64,000 nucleotides of DNA, taken from contig JAKSYS010000239.1 of assembly GCA_022925895.1 (NCBI GenBank), positions 16,512 through 80,511 on the forward strand. The letters are read 5' to 3'. How positions within the stretch are numbered: position 1 is the stretch's first letter; each line of letters begins with the position of its first letter. Made by a program: the position numbers and the translations under genes. Below, one piece after another: positions 46,063 through 59,010 of the stretch. The stretch comes from Fragilaria crotonensis. Taxonomy: Eukaryota; Bacillariophyta; Fragilariophyceae; Fragilariales; Fragilariaceae. The notes below the pieces were generated by a model. The model ran no database searches. It saw only the letters and a program-made list of their open reading frames with translations, and had not been told where the DNA came from.

Positions 46063-47125
46063 TTACCCAGCAGATGGGAGAATCCCTGACCCCATTTTCT
46101 GGGACAAATTTGCATCAACACATGGGCGCATTCGACTCGTCATATGATGGGACTTTAACACCCGCAATTTAACATTTGTACTCCCATCGGACAAGCGCAT
46201 TGCGATATGTCAAACTCTCGCAGAATGGGGAGCAAATCAACGTGCGCGCTCCTTGAAGCAGCCAAGTTGTATGGAACTTTGGCCGACGTCTCACAAGCCA
46301 TACGCAAAGGACGGGCATCGGGCATCTTTCTTTGCAATTCAGAATGCACTTCGAAGCCTTATCAAGCAACGATGCTAGCATGTAAAAGGGTACTATTATA
46401 GGTCTGCCCAGCCCACCACCCGTTGGTCACAAGAGCTCCCAAAGCACCCACCATCAAATGGTTTTACTCCGCATCTGATCTGGAAAACAAATCTCAGCTC
46501 GATTTGTCAACCCCTATATACTGAGCTTTGCCAACTGCAATCTAATTCTTGCCGAAACATCAAGAAAGTGGTCTATCGGCATAGGCCACGTGATCGATAG
46601 AGACGCTCAATTTAATACTTTTGGTGATACAAGCGGCACTGGTGGTGGAGCACAGCACTGCCACAAACTTCACTATTGGTTTGACAGAGTACTATGGTCA
46701 ACAAAGACCCAAATCCACCAGTTCCAACTTGGCAATGTCCACATCAACATCCTTGAATTGTCCTGTTGCTCCAATTAGCACCAGCAATCACCTGGGCAGA
46801 TAAAAACTTAAAACCCCCAGCAAATCCCAATACAACCATTCCACAACTCCTTATCCGATCCGGCCGACAACTCCCCATCATGTAACTGGGCTCGCAAGGT
46901 GTCAGCAAAATCCGAAAGGGGCCAGCTACATGTCAGCATGTACTATGAAGACTTGTTAGACTGCACCTATATATCCATTGCTTGTTCCCATGTGGCAGGA
47001 ACCAATAACAACCTTGCTGGTTTCATTTCCTCGAAGTCTTACCATGATTGCCGGCCGCATCCAGACATCTTATCATGCCTGGCATCCAGGCTGTCCACTG
47101 TACAATGGCTCCTGCCCAATTAAGC
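46063..47125 (+). pseudogene. Decayed retroelement RT/RNase H remnant (DIRS-like?)
   Basis: Spread over several frames: SGTGGGAQHCHK, HINILEL, SAKSERGQ and HVAGTNNNLAGFIS. This order fits an RNase H domain of a DIRS- or Ngaro-type element, with SGTGG near the first Asp and the HVAGTNN loop before the last. Many stops make it inactive. The family is uncertain. Confidence 0.4.
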
Positions 47126-49588
47126 CTGCCACTCTCAAAATCGCTTCTATGATTCAACACCATCGCATCCACTAGTTCCTCTTCTGTTATTAGCTATGAT
47201 TTAAACCTCACTCCTGGTGACTGGCTTTTAGCAAGCCAACCAGCACATTCCCGAGCTAATTTCCAATTGTCATGTATGCCACTCACCTTGCCACGGGGTC
47301 AACGTTGCATTTTTGGGCAATTAAAGCATACACCATTGCCAGTTAGTAACTCATCCCAAACCGTTGAGAACCGTTTACAGTCAAACTCCACCAAGCTATC
47401 GCAAACTGACCCCAAACCCTCAAGGGTGATTTATGCCGTAACGCAGCTATAAGCAATTGGACCTTGTGTAATCTCTAGCTATGCTTGCTGTAGGGGAATC
47501 AAATGGGCACAGACTAATCAATCCCATTACCACCTACTTGCAACCGCCTCCTTCCACAAGAATTGTTTTGGGAACGCTAATGCTTTCACTCTGCATTCCA
47601 AACCCGAGTTGAAAAATCAAGCTGTGATCATTCGAGGAACAAAAGAAAGGCGATATTGGCAAATTGAAATTTTTCTCTCGCAAAAATGCACAAAACATCT
47701 CTGCTTTGTTGTTGAACATTTCCTCCTGATTCTTGTCCGCCACTTAGCTTTAACTCAACAATGCGCGCAGGCAGGCCGCACTCAACGTATACCGGCCGCA
47801 GCTGTGTCGGAACTGACTTCCACATAACGTCTGTTGACATCGAGAATGCCATCTGGGCAGCAGTAGCATAAGTGTAGAACCTCAACCCAACCAAGCATAA
47901 AAAACTCTTGCTTCTTGGTCATGCCATTCCAAACGCGTTGGAGCCTGTACTACGAGTGAAATGGAGATTAACTACCTTTTGCAATGGAAAAGCAACGCAT
48001 TCATGACTTACATCCGCAATCTGTAACCTCCTATCACCAGAATGAGGCCATCAACGATGTCACCAGCAAAATACCTCCTTTTAATTTTGTTTAACGCCGC
48101 CCTCAAGCACTGGCTTGCCTTTATGACATAGCTCCTCAACTTAGCCATAACTTCGCGACGTCAAAACAATGCCCTCCATGACACTACTAGTGAAATACCT
48201 CATTTTGTTCCAGGCAGAAGTGTCTCAATATCTAGCCAGCGTCAACTGGAATTCAAAACCATCGCCAACTTGACATGCCATAACAGATGAGCCAGACCCT
48301 GATCTTTGCTTGGCACATACTGACCGACTCGAACAAAAAATTTTAGTAGATGTCCAAAACCAACAGTGCCAAATGACATTGCTGGTTCATTGTACCAGTA
48401 CAACAATGTGATGGCATAGTTACTTGTATAGCTATTCGTCTTGTTTACGCCCGTTCCTCGCACATCGGACAAGAAGGATAGATGACATGATAAGCACAAA
48501 AGGTGTATCCCTCTTGTCATGTTACCTTTTTCAATCCAATACTATCCACCCGACGTCACAGGTTTTCCCCTTTTCCGGCTCGCCGAACGATATGGTACCC
48601 AACCCCACTACCTGGTAGTAGTACTCGACAATGAAGCGCCGGCATCGACATGCTGGGACAGGCCAGTGCTAGGAAATGAACCACCCAGGAGTCATTCGAC
48701 TCCTAGAGGATATGCTAAAACGTCATAGTCACTATGTTTTTGCCCACTACGCCACCGTAGAGTAGCGTACTCGTCACTACGACATTTAGGCTCCATACAT
48801 AGTAGTCACCATGCCTGTTAACAATCGCACAATCCATATCGACCGACGTTGCAGTACAGCTGAGGTGACATCTGGGAATCCCATAGGATTCTGCGAAGGA
48901 TCCTAACAAAATAATTAGCAAAAACCCGCCAAGCAAATTCTTCAGTGACTGAGTCACCACAGTGGAATACAACGTGCCTGTAAGAAGGCCTCCTCGATTG
49001 ATATGGGCTGATTATGTTTCAGAACTATTGCAGCAAAATGCACACACTTGACACAGTGGGGCATTGATGAGTAGGTGTGACAGGAAAGGTCCTAGCAAAA
49101 CACAGAGAGTTTCAAGGCAGCTAAGTTGATATCACTCATGGTCTATAGCAATTCAGGATACTTGAATGAGGACTACTAGTGAATGTATGCAAAAGTACTA
49201 TGTATTTTCGAAGTGTGTGCCAATTCCAGTGGTTTCAAGCAAGAAATTCATCTAAACTAGGACCCATTCGACACTAAGGACTGCTTTGTCACGTCCTTGC
49301 TCAGTTTGGCGGACAATTGTTTCACCTTGCAGAGCCACCACTTCTGGGGAAGGGCTTATACACAACAGGTCTCGTGGCAGGGCAACTGATCCTGGGAATG
49401 CCGCCAAATGAAGCAATTCATAGCTACTAAGCTTCTTTTAAGTTCTACCATCGCAGCACAAGTGACAGAAAGGAATGCATCCAAGATAGCAACCTTTGTC
49501 AAGGCATTGCTTACATTGGCTTGTTCATAGGGCTAAAGCAGATGTTTTCACTATGCACTATGCACATGTGATGCTCTTAACCTTGACG
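47126..49588. other. About 2.5 kb of probable decayed mobile DNA
   Basis: Scattered short frames on both strands with no domain I can support. Confidence 0.4.
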
Positions 49589-51104
49589 ATGATGGAGAGC
49601 AAATCCGCCAAGGCGAGTGAGCCTCCCTGGGCCCTTTGCTGGCAGTGTGAAGGTACTGCTGCTGGCATTAGCATGTGAGTATTGGGTTTCTAATAATATT
49701 CACCCTCAAATTAAACTTCAACTAATCAGTCGTTTCTCATACTACATTTATTTTCAGATACATACAAATACTATAATAAATCAATGATTTGAATACTTTA
49801 CAAAAACATTAAGTCCTCAACAACCAACAACACAAAGTTGGCATGATGGAGTGCAAATCCGCCAAAGGGAGTAAGCTTCCCTGGGCCCTTTGTTGGCAGT
49901 GTGAAGGTACTGCTGCTGCTGGCATTAGCATGTGAGTATTGGGTTTCTAAGAATATTCACCCTCTATGATAGAATTTTCCCAGGGTAGCAAGCAGTAAGT
50001 CCATACGAAATCCTACGTGAATTCTAGTACGGAATCTATGACGAATAGGAGCACAACATCAACCCTGAAAGGGAGGGCCCCCAGGCCCTCTCAAGTTAAG
50101 TCATTCAATTCAAAACATGTCAAACACACCAATGAAGAAGTTTCTACAATGAAAATGAAGATTGAACAGAAGTGGAGGGAGGAGATTGAATTGCAAGATA
50201 ACTGGTATTTTCCGGAATCGAAATTTCTACGGCAGAATCTGGTATATTTTCTACGGCGTCGACCAATCATCCATGGTGATCTTTTCTTGTTTCATCAAAC
50301 TTCATCAGAGCACACCAGGTTCTTTGATCCAAGAGCCAAGTTTCTTTCACAAACAGTCTAATCAAGAGCAGAGCCAACCTTTAGGAAGGCATCAAAGTCA
50401 CATTCAAGTAGTAAGTTACTGAGAGAAGTGGATTCCAAGTGATCCAGAAAAGAGTTTAAGTATTCGAGAGCAGAGTTATCCGATTCAAGAGTGGAGTTTC
50501 CGTATTGCAGTGAATCGATTTTGTCATACTGTGCAGCAAAATCAGCATGAAGCAGCCATGATGCAATTGATACATCAATCACCAAAGATCCAGTACATTC
50601 CAGAGCAGGGCCAACCTTTAGGAAGACAACAAAGTCATATTCAAGCAGTAGTAAGTCACCGAGTGAAGTGGAAATTTTACTCCGAGTGGTGGATCTTCTT
50701 TCCACATTACAGCCACCCTCCCTACCAAGCAGCCATTACCACCAACAAGCAAGAAAGTCAAAGTATCAGAGCATGCAGTCCTAGAGAAGTCTTCTGGGTT
50801 GCATGATAGTTGGGTAGTGCAGCATTGCACTATCATACTCATTATTCCAGGTGGCCTCTACTGTACTCCAGGGTAGCGGTCATCCGTGTGGGTCGAGTTC
50901 GGTTTTTGTCCGGGACAGCGGCAGCACGTAAAAAAATTTTTAGTTTAAAAAAAAAGAATATTCACCCTCGAATTAAACTTCGACCAATTAGTCGTTTCTC
51001 ATACTACATTTTTTGTCAGATACATACAAATACTATAATAAATCAACGATTTGAATACTTTACAAAAACAAAAAGTCCTCAACAACCAACAAAACAAAGT
51101 TGGC
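49589..51104. repeat. 254-bp tandem duplication carrying a small exon and intron
   Basis: Unit 1 is 49589-49842. Unit 2 starts at 49843 and ends at 51104, because 1 kb of foreign DNA sits inside it. Each unit begins ATGATGGAG and encodes PPWALCWQCEG or LPWALCWQCEG, followed by a GTGAGT donor (49675; 49932) and a TTTTCAG or TTTGTCAG acceptor. The spliced product would be a peptide of about 35 residues with a CxxC motif. It may be a duplicated gene fragment rather than a functional gene. Confidence 0.7.
49965..50953 (+). mobile_element. Retroposon with poly(A) tail and 16-bp target duplication
   Basis: The insert is flanked by AAGAATATTCACCCTC on both sides (49949-49964 and 50954-50969). Comparison with the uninterrupted first unit of the tandem duplication shows the empty site. 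It ends in an A-rich tail (near 50930-50953). These are signs of target-primed reverse transcription, as in LINE-mobilised SINEs or processed transcripts. A 60-bp internal direct repeat occurs at about 50367-50430 and 50604-50672. No RT is encoded. A frame at 50017-50361 lacks an ATG start. Confidence 0.8.
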
Positions 51105-52759
51105 ACAAAGTCAAAGTGCATCTTGTTATTATCTTCGTTGGCTCATAGCCATCAAAACAATATGACATGTTCTTACAATAATCATTTCATTTTCTTGCTT
51201 GTGCAGACGCCATTGTATTACTGATCCAATTCATTACTTTGTTCATATGATACACTTTATCTTTTTCGTGATTGTGATGATCTAATCTCATGCTGCCCTA
51301 ATGAAGGATTCATCTATTACTTCTGGCACCACCACTGTAGTGTTGTTGCCTTGTTCTCCTTGTGTACTATCCGAGCATCCATGCACTAAGTTTACCCGAC
51401 TCCTGCAGAATGCCAGTAATTCATTCACCATGTTCTTGCCCTTTCTTGGAACGTTGTTCACTTCCTGCATCATGTAGCTAGTAAAAGGGAGATTGTGAAG
51501 AGAAGATCCGTGAGAACTCATTCGGAGATTGTGAAGAGAAGATCCGTGACAACTCATTCCGTTTCTTCATAGAAGAACTGGGTCTTGAATTCGCATATTT
51601 GTCCATTGATGAGCCTAAAATTCTTCACAATTCGTATCATAACCAGCAGCAGTAGATCGTGCATCAGGGAGGAGCAGCCAGGAGGTGGTGCTCACATGCC
51701 AGATCCCAACTGTCCTATTATCATTATGTTCATACTCATGCTGGTGGCTTGGCAACTCTTGTTCCGGTTATCTATTGCTGCTGACTGAGGGATTGTGGGA
51801 TCACTACACTGATCAGTGATGAGTCTGCTTTTGATTGATTAGCTAGTGATGATTGTGAAAGATACAACAAGCCAATGTTCTTGCCAGCGATGATGTTTCT
51901 CGACTCTACTAGCAATCTCAACTTTTTCATCAAAGTTGATATTCGAGGAACGTAGTCTTTCACTCAGCTTCGCGTCTGTATGACATATAAGGACGGGAGG
52001 CTTACTCAAAAAGTTGGAGGTCACCTTGATATGCAATTTTTTCTATCACATGGAAGAGCCTTAATTCGAACAAATGGTACATGCTCCTGTATTAAAAGTT
52101 TACAGACATGTATTATTTGTTGCTTCTGAATTGATGATGATGTGATCAATGATCACTACTGCAGCTAAATCACCCAATCCAACAGTTAACGCCAACCGTC
52201 AGCCAATATATTACACAGAGTATGCCATAGGTAAGATTTGACACAAACTCAGTATTTGTACGCATTCAAACATCCATATTTTAGTCACCACATCGGACTG
52301 AGGAGGGCAGGAGGGGCACGGTACATGTACAAGTATTGATACACAAGTATCTTCGGAGATCACGCCGCAAGTTAGATAAGGTTGGTGTTTTCGAACGTTG
52401 ACGTCCTACGTGGTGTGGTACAAAATCCTCAAGCGAATTCATTCCCCTACGCCAAATATTTGTTGCCATAACATTTCCCGGTACAGTCGTACATAAAATG
52501 AGAGAAGCAGGCACCAAAACAGAGACTTGCACCTTCAACCCGAACACATACGACAAACGCATCATTCCTCAGGAAGAAAGGAAAGCTTGCCACTTCAGTT
52601 GACAACCGTCCTGAAGCAGTTGCTGCCCAGTGATCAAACGCATCGCACAGATCTGGCAGCTTCAGATCGCCTGCTGCATAGTCGCGAGAAAGGGTGAGCA
52701 TTTCCTGAGAAAAATCCCAAGAGTAACTTGCTGCGCTTAACGCAGAAACAGAAGAAAGA
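51105..52759. other. Intergenic, 5' flank of the LRR gene
   Basis: Contains a short direct duplication near 51490-51560 (AGATTGTGAAGAGAAGATCC twice) and a minus-strand frame at 52447-52701 that looks mildly coding but has no domain. No gene is supported. Confidence 0.4.
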
Positions 52760-55700
52760 ATGCGCGGTCTCAGTTTCAGTGTACTGCCGAGGAATGACTC
52801 CGAAGAACTCAGTGTGGGATTGAATCAACGTGGCCATCGAGTAGAATATCCCATCTATGCCGAAGTCAGGAGGCCCTACGGCCAAAACGTGAAGGAATGG
52901 CACGAACGGCCATTGTATCGAGCGATTTTAGTCATCGGTTGCTTGTTGGCTATCCTTCTGGTCGCAGGAATTGCCATGCTTGCGGTGCTTATCGCTGTGC
53001 CTCGACCTACAGGAGAGACATCGCCTGCCACGCTGCCTTCCTCGACGCCAGCACTGACATCTTCACCGGTAACACCAAGCCCTACAGCGATGCCAACCTC
53101 CTTTTCGACACCTGAAGAAATCGCATGCGAGTTTATTGGCCACCCATCGTTGACTGAGTGTCGTTCAATACTCAAGTTCGATAGCTATGGTAGTAACGAA
53201 GTGGTGAACGGAACATCGATTCCGAGTGAGATTGGACTTTTGACGCAGCTGACCGCATTGCTTGTTGACGGCAATGAGCTGACGGGAAGTATCCCCTCTG
53301 AAATATCCCTTTTGACAGATCTCGTCATATTGTCGTTCACGGAAAATGAACTGAGTGGGACAATTCCATCTTCCATTTCAATGTTGACGAAATTGACCAA
53401 TTTGTGGTTGGATCAGAATAAACTGACGGGAGGTCTTCCGTTGTCAATGTCAAATATGACGAGCTTGTTCATTCTTGATATGTCGCACAATGAACTGAAT
53501 GGGTCCATACCATCGTCGTTTTCAAGGTTAACGAGACTCACCGCTTTGGATTTCTTTCAAAATGAGTTGACTGGAACCATCCCATCTACTTTTTCGCAGT
53601 TGACAAATCTGATGTTTTTGGAGTTTCACGACAATTCCCTGACCGGAAGTATTCCACCTTCTCTATCAACCTTGACGCTTCTGACAAGGTTGTCATTCTC
53701 TGCCAATGAGCTTACGGGAACTATCCCAGCTTCGCTCTGTACGCCAGCCATAAGTCTTTTCATTGATTGCGGCGAGATTGAATGCGATTGCTGCTCCGAT
53801 CGTTTTTCAGAGAGTTCTTGTGCTCTGCCTCAACCCGCAGGAGGAACGTCGCCTGCAACACTGCCTCCCTCAACGCCAGCACTGCCTTCTTCACCAGCCA
53901 CACGAATCCCAACGGCCATCTCGACCTCATTGTCGACACCCGAAGAAGTCGCGTGCGAGTTTATTGGCCACCCATCCTTGACTGAGTGTCGTTCAATACT
54001 CAAGTTCGATAGCTTTAATGACGGCGAAATGGTGACCGGATCCTCGATTCCGAGTGAGATTGGACTTTTGACGCAGCTGACCGCATTGCTTGTTGACGGC
54101 AATGAGCTGACGAGAAGTATCCCCTCTGAAATATCCCTTTTGACAGATCTCGTCATATTGTCGTTCACGGAAAATGAACTGAGTGGGACAATTCCATCTT
54201 CCATTTCGATGTTGACGAAATTAACCGGTTTGTGGTTGGACCAGAATAAACTGACGGGAGGTATTCCGTCGTCACTGTCAAGCATGACTAGCTTGATCAT
54301 TCTCGATACATCGCACAATGAACTGAATGGGCCCATACCATCGTCGTTTTCAGGGTTGACGAGCCTCACCGCTTTGGATTTCTTTCAAAATGAGTTGACT
54401 GGAACCATCCCATCTACTTTTTCGCAGTTGACAAATCTGATGTTTTTGGAGTTTCACAACAATTCCCTGATCGGAAGTATCCCACCCTCTCTAGCTTCAT
54501 TGACGCTTCTGACAAGGTTGTCGTTCTCTGCCAATGAGCTAACGGGAACTATCCCAGCTTCGCTCTGTACGCCAGCCATAAGTCTTTTCATCGATTGCGG
54601 CGAGATTGAATGCGATTGTTGCTCCGATCGTATTTCTGAGAGTTCATGTGCTCTGCCTCCGCCCGCAGGAGGAACGTCGCCTGGAACACTGCCTCCCTCA
54701 ACGCCAGCAGTGCCTTCTTCACCAGCCACACGAATCCCAACGGCCATCTCGACCTCATTGTCGACACCCGAAGAAGTCGCGTGCGAGTTTATTGGCCACC
54801 CATCCTTGACTGAGTGTCGTTCAATACTCAAGTTCGATAGCTATGGTAGTAGCGAAGTGGTGAACGGAACATCGATTCCGAGTGAGATTGGACTTTTGAC
54901 GCAGCTGACCGCATTGCTTGTTGACGGCAATGAGCTGACGGGAAGTATCCCCTCTGAAATATCCCTTTTGACAGATCTCGTCATATTGTCGTTCACGGAA
55001 AATGAACTGAGTGGGACAATTCCATCATCCATTTCGATGTTGACGAAATTAACCGGTTTGTGGTTGGACCAGAATAAACTGACGGGAGGTATTCCGTCGT
55101 CACTGTCAAGCATGACTAGCTTGATCATTCTCGATACATCGCATAATGAACTGAATGGGCCCATACCATCGTCGTTTTCAGGGTTGACGAGCCTCACCGC
55201 TTTGGATTTCTTTCAAAATGAGTTGACTGGAACCATCCCATCTACTTTTTCGCAGTTGACAAATCTGATGTTTTTGGAGTTTCACAACAATTCCCTGACC
55301 GGAAGTATCCCACCCTCTCTAGCTTCATTGACGCTTCTGACAAGGTTGTCGTTCTCTGCCAATGAGCTAACGGGAACTATCCCAGCTTCGCTCTGTACGC
55401 CAGCCATAAGTCTTTTCATCGATTGCGGCGAGATTGAATGCGATTGCTGCTCGATCGTTTTCAGAGAGTTCTTGTGCTCTGCCTCAACCCGCAGGAGGAA
55501 CGTCGCCTGCAACACTGCCTCCTCAACGCCAGCACTGCCTTCTTCACCAGCCACACGAATCCCAACGGCCATCTCGACCTCATTGTCGACACCCGAAGAA
55601 GTCGCGTGCGAGTTTATTGGCCACCCATCCTTGACTGAGTGTCGTTCAATACTCAAGTTCGATAGCTATGGTAGTAGCGAAGTGGTGAACGGAACATCGA

Positions 55701-58700
55701 TTCCGAGTGAGATTGGACTTTTGACGCAGCTGACCGCATTGCTTGTTGACGGCAATGAGCTGACGGGAAGTATCCTCTGAAATATCCCTTTGACAGATCT
55801 CGTCATATTGTCGTTCACGGAAAATGAACTGAGTGGGACAATTCCATCATCCATTTCGATGTTGACGAAATTAACCGGTTTGTGGTTGGACCAGAATAAA
55901 CTGACGGGAGGTATTCCGTCGTCACTGTCAAGCATGACTAGCTTGATCATTCTCGATACATCGCATAATGAACTGAATGGGCCCATACCATCGTCGTTTT
56001 CAGGGTTGACGAGCCTCACCGCTTTGGATTTCTTTCAAAATGAGTTGACTGGAACCATCCCATCTACTTTTCGCAGTTGACAAATCTGATGTTTTGGAGT
56101 TTCACAACAATTCCCTGACCGGAAGTATCCCACCCTCTCTAGCTTCATTGACGCTTCTGACAAGGTTGTCGTTCTCTGCCAATGAGCTAACGGAACTATC
56201 CCAGCTTCGCTCTGTACGCCAGCCATAAGTCTTTTCATCGATTGCGGCGAGATTGAATGCGATTGCTGCTCGATCGTTTTTCAGAGAGTTCTTGTGCTCT
56301 GCCTCAACCCGCAGGAGGAACGTCGCCTGCAACACTGCCTCCCTCAACGCCAGCACTGCCTTCTTCACCAGCCACACGAATCCCAACGGCCATCTCGACC
56401 TCATTGTCGACACCCGAAGAAGTCGCGTGCGAGTTTATTGGCCACCCATCCTTGACTGAGTGTCGTTCAATACTCAAGTTCGATAGCTTTAATGACGGCG
56501 AAATGGTGACCGGATCCTCGATTCCGAGTGAGATTGGACTTTTGACGCAGCTGACCGCATTGCTTGTTGACGGCAATGAGCTGACGAGAAGTATCCCCTC
56601 TGAAATATCCCTTTTGACAGATCTCGTCATATTGTCGTTCACGGAAAATGAACTGAGTGGGACAATTCCATCTTCCATTTCGATGTTGACGAAATTAACC
56701 GGTTTGTGGTTGGACCAGAATAAACTGACGGGAGGTATTCCGTCGTCAATGCCATGTATGACTAGCTTGATCGTTCTCGATACGTCGCATAATGAACTGA
56801 ATGGGCCCATACCATCGTCGTTTTCAGGGTTGAAGAGCCTCACCGCTTTGGATTTCTTTCAAAATGAGTTGACTGGAACCATCCCATCTACTTTTTCGCA
56901 GTTGACAAATCTGATGTTTTTGGAGTTTCACAACAATTCCCTGATCGGAAGTATCCCACCCTCTCTAGCTTCATTGACGCTTCTGACAAGGTTGTCGTTC
57001 TCTGCCAATGAGCTTACGGGGACTATCCCAGCTTCGCTCTGTACGCCAGCCATAAGTCTTTTCATCGATTGCGGCGAGATTGAATGCGATTGTTGCTCCG
57101 ATCGTATTTCTGAGAGTTCATGTGCTCTGCCTCCGCCCTCAGGAGGAACGTCGCCTACAACACTGCCTCCCTCAACGCCAGCACTGCCATCTTCACCAGT
57201 CACACGAATCCCAACGGCCATCTCGACCTCATTGTCGACACCCGAAGAAGTCGCGTGCGCGTTTATTGGCCACCCATCCTTGACTGAGTGTCTTTCAACA
57301 TTCAGCTTCGATAGCTATGGTAGTAACGAAGTGGTGAACGGAACATCGATTCCGAGTGAGATTGGACTTTTGTCGCAGCTGACCGCATTGCTTGTTGACG
57401 GCAATGAGCTGACGGGAAGTATCCCCTCTGAAATATCCTTTTGACAGATCTCGTCATATTGTCGTTCACGGAAAATGAACTGAGTGGGACAATTCCATCT
57501 TCCATTTCGATGTTGACGAAATTAACCGGTTTGTGGTTGGACCAGAATAAACTGACGGAGGTATTCCGTCGTCACTGTCAAGCATGACTAGCTTGATCAT
57601 TCTCGATACATCGCATAATGAACTGAATGGGCCCATACCATCGTCGTTTTCAGGGTTGACGAGCCTCACCGCTTTGGATTTCTTTCAAAATGAGTTGACT
57701 GGAACCATCCCATCTACTTTTTCGCAGTTGACAAATCTGATGTTTTGGAGTTTCACAACAATTCCCTGACCGGAAGTATCCCACCCTCAATATCAACCTT
57801 GACGCTTCTGACAGTTTTATCGTTCTCTGCCAATGAGCTAACGGGAACTATCCCAGCTTCGCTCTGTACGCCAGCCATAAGTCTTTTCATTGATTGCGGC
57901 GAGATTGAATGCGATTGCTGCTCGATCGTTTTTCAGAGAGTTCTTGTGCTCTTCCTCAGCCCGCAGGAGGAACGTCGCCTGCAACACTGCCTCCTCAACG
58001 GCAGCAGTGCCTTCTCCACCAGCCACACGAATCCCAACGGCCATCTCGACCTCATTGTCGACACCCGAAGAAGTCGCGTGCGCGTTTATTGGCCTCCCAT
58101 CCTTGACTGAGTGTCGTTCAACATTCAGCTTCGATAGCTATAGTACTGGCGAAATGGTGACCGGATCCTCGATTCCGAGTGAGATTGGACTTTTGACGCA
58201 GCTGACCGCACTGCTTGTTGACGGCAATGAGCTGACGGGAAGTATCCCCTCTGAAATATCCCTTTTGACAGATCTCGTCATATTGTCGTTCACGGAAAAT
58301 GAACTGAGTGGGACAATTCCATCTTCCATTTCGATGTTGACGAAGTTAACCGGTTTGTGGTTGGACCAGAATAAACTGACGGGAGGTATTCCGTCGTCAC
58401 TGTCAAGCGTGACTAGCTTGATCATTCTCGATACATCGCATAATGAACTGAATGGGCCCATACCATCGTCGTTTTCAGGGTTGACGAGCCTCACCGCTTT
58501 GGATTTCTTTCAAAATGAGTTGACTGGAACCATCCCATCTACTTTTTCGCAGTTGACAAATCTGATGTTTTGGAGTTTCACAACAATTCCTGATCGGAAG
58601 TATCCCACCTCTCTATCAACCTTGACGCTTCTGACTGTTTTATCGTTCTCTGCCAATGAGCTAACGGGGCTATCCCAACTGTGCTCTGTACGCCAGCCAT

Positions 58701-58776
58701 AAGTCTTTTCATTGATTGCGGCGAGATTGAATGCGATTGCTGCTCGGATCGAATTACTGAGAACTCTTGTGCTTAA
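52760..58776 (+). CDS. Type II membrane LRR protein with seven tandem 7-LRR modules
   Basis: The start MRGLSFSVLPRND is followed by a short cytoplasmic region, one membrane helix (about residues 52-78, LVIGCLLAILLVAGIAMLAVL) and a Ser/Thr/Pro stalk, so the long C-terminal part faces outside. This part repeats a module seven times, at 828-bp spacing. Each module has a Cys cap (ACEFIGHPSLTEC), seven plant-type repeats (L-x-x-N-x-L-T/N-G-x-I/L-P), a closing cap (LFIDCGEIECDCC) and a Ser/Thr/Pro linker. No kinase domain. The frame is intact to about 55760; later modules carry one-base losses in homopolymer runs. The last module ends SDRITENSCA and a stop. Diatom LRR membrane proteins like this are probably adhesion or recognition receptors, but the ligand is unknown. 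Confidence 0.85.
53126..58776 (+). repeat. Seven direct repeats of 828 bp within the LRR gene
   Basis: The anchor TGCGAGTTTATTGG (TGCGCGTTTATTGG in the last two) starts at 53126, 53954, 54782, 55607, 56428, 57256 and 58079. Spacings are 828, 828, 825, 821, 828 and 823. Modules are nearly identical in DNA, with two variant types at the segment after the cap (TATGGTAGTAACGAAG versus TTTAATGACGGCGAAA), as if shuffled by gene conversion. Confidence 0.95.
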
Positions 58777-59010
58777 TTGGTTGTGACGGCAGCTTTGTTG
58801 TGTCACCTGCTCTCGCAGTCCGTTGTCATGTATTATTTATTACAAATACTCTATTTTTATTCTAGTATTGGCCCCAACAGCCTCAACACTATTGACATCT
58901 GAGGCATATATGATTTTTCCTTATGCCACACCGGAAAGTCCAGATCTCGTTTCTCGAACCTTGTTTAAGGCCCTCCACAACATCGACATCCCGTAAACAC
59001 GACTATACCT

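Noticed and set aside
52447-52701. An 84-residue minus-strand frame divergent from the LRR gene
   Set aside because: Composition is mildly coding-like, but there is no domain, signal peptide or clear gene context.
53830-58494. Repeated 118-179-residue minus-strand ORFs under the LRR gene
   Set aside because: They are antisense shadows of the repeated modules and recur at the module period, with no independent signals.
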